Source: Glandiceps talaboti
Taxonomy: Eukaryota; Hemichordata; Enteropneusta; Spengelidae
DNA: 64,000 nucleotides
Assembly (NCBI RefSeq): GCF_964340395.1
Contig: NC_135563.1
Coordinates: 10,000,075 to 10,064,074, forward strand
Direction: 5' to 3'
Program-made: the position numbers and the translations under genes
The notes under the pieces: model-generated
Told to the model about the DNA's origin: nothing
The model's database searches: none
Seen by the model: only the letters and a program-made list of their open reading frames with translations
Shown here: positions 60,521 to 64,000 of the stretch, piece after piece
How positions within the stretch are numbered: the stretch's first letter is position 1
Layout of the letters: each line of letters begins with the position of its first letter

Positions 60521-61511
60521 AGGTGCAGTCAACGAAGCTGTTCTTGTTACAAGCCGTTCTTACGCAATTTTTCAATGGGCGGGCATTTTTTTCGATCGGT
60601 AGTGGGAGGGGAGCAAACAAGGATGACTTGCCGCTGGCGAAGTCCTGATTTTGACACAGTGGGAGGGAAAAACATAATGATGCCTTTAATTTAATGTACA
60701 TTGTGTATAAAATGAATTGTTGGTATAGTGGAAAGCACAAACGTTTTTCTGGTGGGGAAGGGTTAAACCATTCACAATATTGGGTGGGCAGTGGGCTGGC
60801 GGGCAAGTTGAAACCTAGTGGGAGGGAGGGTGGGCAGGCACATATATAAGAACAGCTTTATTTTACACCCTCCCCACAATTTTTTGGGGCCATTATATGA
60901 AAAACACCAATTTTGGTCTTGAAAAACATATAATTAGTGTAAACCACAAGCCCGTTGGCTGCACCTGGACAAGGTCCATTCGGTCACCCGCATTGGTACT
61001 TTGGACTTAGACAGTAAAATACTACCAATTGAAATTAAACCGAGATGTATTGTTATCGAGACGGCTATCTAGTACATGTGCATCACTGGCGACTTTGGAG
61101 TATGTTCACGTTGAGGATACCGTAGGGTTATATGCACTATCATAACAAAGCAGTGAATTCATCTGTGATAGATAGATATGGACATTGAATATTAGGACGT
61201 CTCCACTAACCACCTACATCAACAGTTTGTGATAAGAATGTGTCAGCAAGTTGACTTTTCTTATCATAATGTTTGCATGATTGATTTCTGCCCTTGCTTA
61301 TTCAAACAGCAATTATTTAGTTTATTTGGACCTTGCAAAGATTTAATTTTAGCAGAGCGATCATTATCACTTGTGTTTTGATTGGATAGTTATAGGAGCG
61401 AGCGAGGGAGAGGGGCGAAAGACAGAAGAGGAGTGGGGAAGAGAGAGGACAACAGTCGCGAAGAAAAGTGAAGAGAGCTGGACAAGGAGTGAGACGGACG
61501 AGAGTGAGACG

Positions 61512-61518
<7 letters not shown>

Positions 61519-61608
<90 letters not shown>

Positions 61609-61640
61609 AGGGAGGGAGGGAGGGAGTGAGTGAGTGAGTG
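61519..61640 (+). repeat. (GA)n microsatellite flanked by purine-rich DNA
   Basis: About 40 GA units, then G-rich GGGA and GAGT blocks. The surrounding 61390-61660 is strongly purine-biased on the + strand. Confidence 0.96.
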
Positions 61641-62847
61641 AGTAGAGAGAGAGGAAATGTAGCAATGTTAGTATAATTTTTGTTAATCCACAACGATAAA
61701 AATATAATTTTACAGTTTACTTGAAACAAATGTCGTGTGAGTAGACAAAATATTATATTCTTCCTAACATTGCTCATGTCTAGCGCCTTAAAAATGAACA
61801 TAATCACATGTTCATCATTCTAACGTAGTAGATCACCACAGTTAGCTCGGGCAAACAATATAGTAATTTTGGATTCAGACAAACCTATTTCAGGTGAACT
61901 GGTTGCTAGTGTAAAGCTGAACATAGAATAACTGTCTCTGCAACAATTACTGAATTACATAGGATTGCAATACAGAAACTATACACCAAGCTCAATAAAT
62001 TCAGCTTGTACACTGATGTCTGCGAACTTCACTGTCCTACATCTGCGATAACGGAACTGGCTTGAATGAGCAAACAGTTTGCTTACAATGGAGGTCTATA
62101 CACTCAAACTGATACTTCAGTGACAGTCAATTTCCTGCATCCCTTTTATTTGTTGTCATGGGAATATTCATCTTTCATACAAATAGAATGCTTCACTCTG
62201 CCTAGCAGTATTTCATTGCAATGTTAGAGCGACGTACGTTCATAACGCCTTTCTCTATGTATCTTTAATTAATACGCTGGGACTTGGAAAGGAGGTCGCC
62301 ACGACCCCTCTCTCTTCAATGAAAGTGTATACAGTTGGAATCCACTGCATTGTTGTGACTTGCTGAGAATAATACTTTCATTTTGTACAGCAATAGAGGT
62401 CGATTGAACGGATGGCAACGAGATTACCGTTTACACTAGTCTAAGAGTAGAATTCATATCTAAAAAAAAACCCCCAATAACGAACAGATAATGCTACCAA
62501 TAAATAAATGATGGCTGTGTGTTACTGAATTACTGAATTTACAAAATGAGAACATAGAATTATCCTGAGGGGTTGCATTCATGAACAAGTGGCAGAAAGA
62601 AAGAGAGACAGAAAAATTTCATAAAATTCAAATAAAAAATAACATTCTAACAGCGGTTGTATGGCTTTACGATTTCGGAAATCACAATGGTAGGGCATAT
62701 GAACATATGAGTTATAAAATCTACAATCTCAATATCATTTTATGTATCACTATTTCTTTTTTTATAATTTCTATAAAATGACGTTTAGTAGCAATTACCG
62801 TGCGGATGTTATTTTTACACGGAAATCCAATGACTAAGCGAAAGAGC

Positions 62848-62953
<106 letters not shown>

Positions 62954-63283
62954 CACGGAAGAGCAGAGAGGCGAGCAACATAATATTGTGAACAGACACC
63001 AGACAGACAAACACTCACAGAGACACTCAGATAAGAGAGATATAGTGACAGCCAGACAGGGAGACTACCAACCAACCAGACACTACAGACAAATAAACAC
63101 ACATGAACACAGACAATCACCTTTGCCATTTACTGGTAGTGTCTGTCGGTGGCGATGATGGTGTATCAGGATGATATTAATTACTCTAGTTGACTGACGT
63201 TGGTACCACTTATCTCGCTGAGAAACTGTCAAGTGTTCATTTAAACTCTATTGATTAAACTGATGAGGACATATTAAAATGAC

Positions 63284-63648
63284 ATGGCCATCTTACGTCA
63301 TAAGGGTATTTTTGAAAACGACGACACAGAGTATAAACCAATTCCCCCTTTTAGATGGTTTTCTGTCAACGATGATGCCGTATGGGAATTACTCTGCCAT
63401 TATTTGATCACACCTTTGACAGGAGCCAGGTTATTCTTTTTAATTTCAAAAATCTTGAACTGTGAGAGAGATACACCAATGAAATGTATGTCCGATTGTA
63501 TACTTAGTCGTCTAGCAAATGGAATTGTGAGCGAATACCGTGTACACAAATTAGGGAGAGAGAGGGAGATATCTTTGCTGGGTTATCAAGCACGCAGTTT
63601 CTTCTTCACCGGCTGTACTAGCAGGAACAATTTCAGTGCAACTCCAAA
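63284..63648 (+). CDS. Possible first coding exon of an unrecognised gene
   Basis: Starts gacATGG, a good initiation context, and stays open for 121 codons. It then meets a perfect gtaagt donor at 63649, four bases before the frame would stop. The product has normal mixed composition (EYKPIPPFRWFSVNDDAVWE; LLCHYLITPLTGARLFFLIS; KCMSDCILSRLANGIVSEYR) with one hydrophobic stretch. No family recognised and no second exon lies in the last 350 bp. An open frame followed directly by a consensus donor is the only positive evidence. Confidence 0.35.
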
Positions 63649-64000
63649 GTAAGTGATATCGTTTCTTATTCTTGACTCGTCGACATTGAAAAATAAATTC
63701 TTTCCTATCTTGGCAATTTTGACAATCTCTCGGATAATTAAATAAAAACGTGCCAATCTGCCAATGTTTGATTGAAGGCAAGATTGGATACATTGACACG
63801 ATAAGATTGATAGAATTTTAAATGACCAATCTCTACTGTAGAGTTAGGGGTTTTCCGTGGTACTGTTATAGTACAAATGGTCTTTTTATCCAAATTTTTC
63901 AGCCATTTTTAGTTTAAACATAATATTATTTGTCGTTGAAATATTCGGAAGTAGGATTTCTCTTGTGCGACTCAACACTGAGATCATTAAATATAAAAAA
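63649..64000 (+). other. End of window, no feature seen
   Basis: AT-rich DNA with no acceptor-bounded coding segment. It would be intron if the exon at 63284-63648 is real. Confidence 0.4.

Noticed and set aside
61367-61807. Ser-Leu and Arg-Glu rich frames over (GA)n arrays (also 62.7-63.1 kb)
   Set aside because: Dinucleotide repeat translations, open on both strands, with no coding support.

Overview
This is animal nuclear DNA, not bacterial or viral. It is AT-rich, its genes are split by GT-AG introns of hundreds to thousands of bases, and it holds dozens of long microsatellites, several short inverted-repeat elements and the 3' end of a LINE. The microsatellites and repeats, with ATG-rich 'tacatgtac' background, suit a marine invertebrate such as a hemichordate, cephalochordate or lophotrochozoan. 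The sequence alone does not settle the phylum.

Two protein-coding genes are well supported. (1) On the + strand, 1701-17047 holds the last ten coding exons of a CCDC125 orthologue, a coiled-coil protein. Its 5' exons lie before the window. All ten exons join in consistent phase and match the vertebrate family at several diagnostic motifs. A poly(A) signal with a GU-rich downstream element at about 22435 suggests a 3' UTR of about 5.4 kb. (2) On the - strand, 32573-27132 is a two-exon class C GPCR of the metabotropic glutamate receptor type: Venus-flytrap domain, nine-cysteine domain and seven-helix domain. The single intron interrupts TM5, and the core amino-acid-binding residues are retained. 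A possible first coding exon of an unrecognised + strand gene lies at 63284-63648.

Layout: 1-17 kb, CCDC125 exons in repeat-laden introns. 17-27 kb, the long 3' UTR and intergenic DNA, with a CCAAT-rich minisatellite and a duplicated poly(A)-signal segment. 27-33 kb, the receptor, whose intron carries a LINE tail and a (TA)n-embedded repeated core. 33-63 kb, about 30 kb with no convincing gene, filled with microsatellites, short inverted-repeat elements, dispersed repeat pairs and tetranucleotide-headed duplicates. 63.3 kb to the end, the possible new exon.

The most notable structures are: three intronic copies of the splice acceptor and 5' end of one CCDC125 exon; two long foldback elements in CCDC125 introns; oppositely oriented minisatellites flanking CCDC125 exons; a 39-bp core embedded in (TA)n at two sites 28.6 kb apart; and a ~620-bp repeat headed by tetranucleotide arrays, about 97-98% identical between two sites 10.5 kb apart. 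The two genes show no evident functional link. No RNA gene, CRISPR array or virus was recognised.
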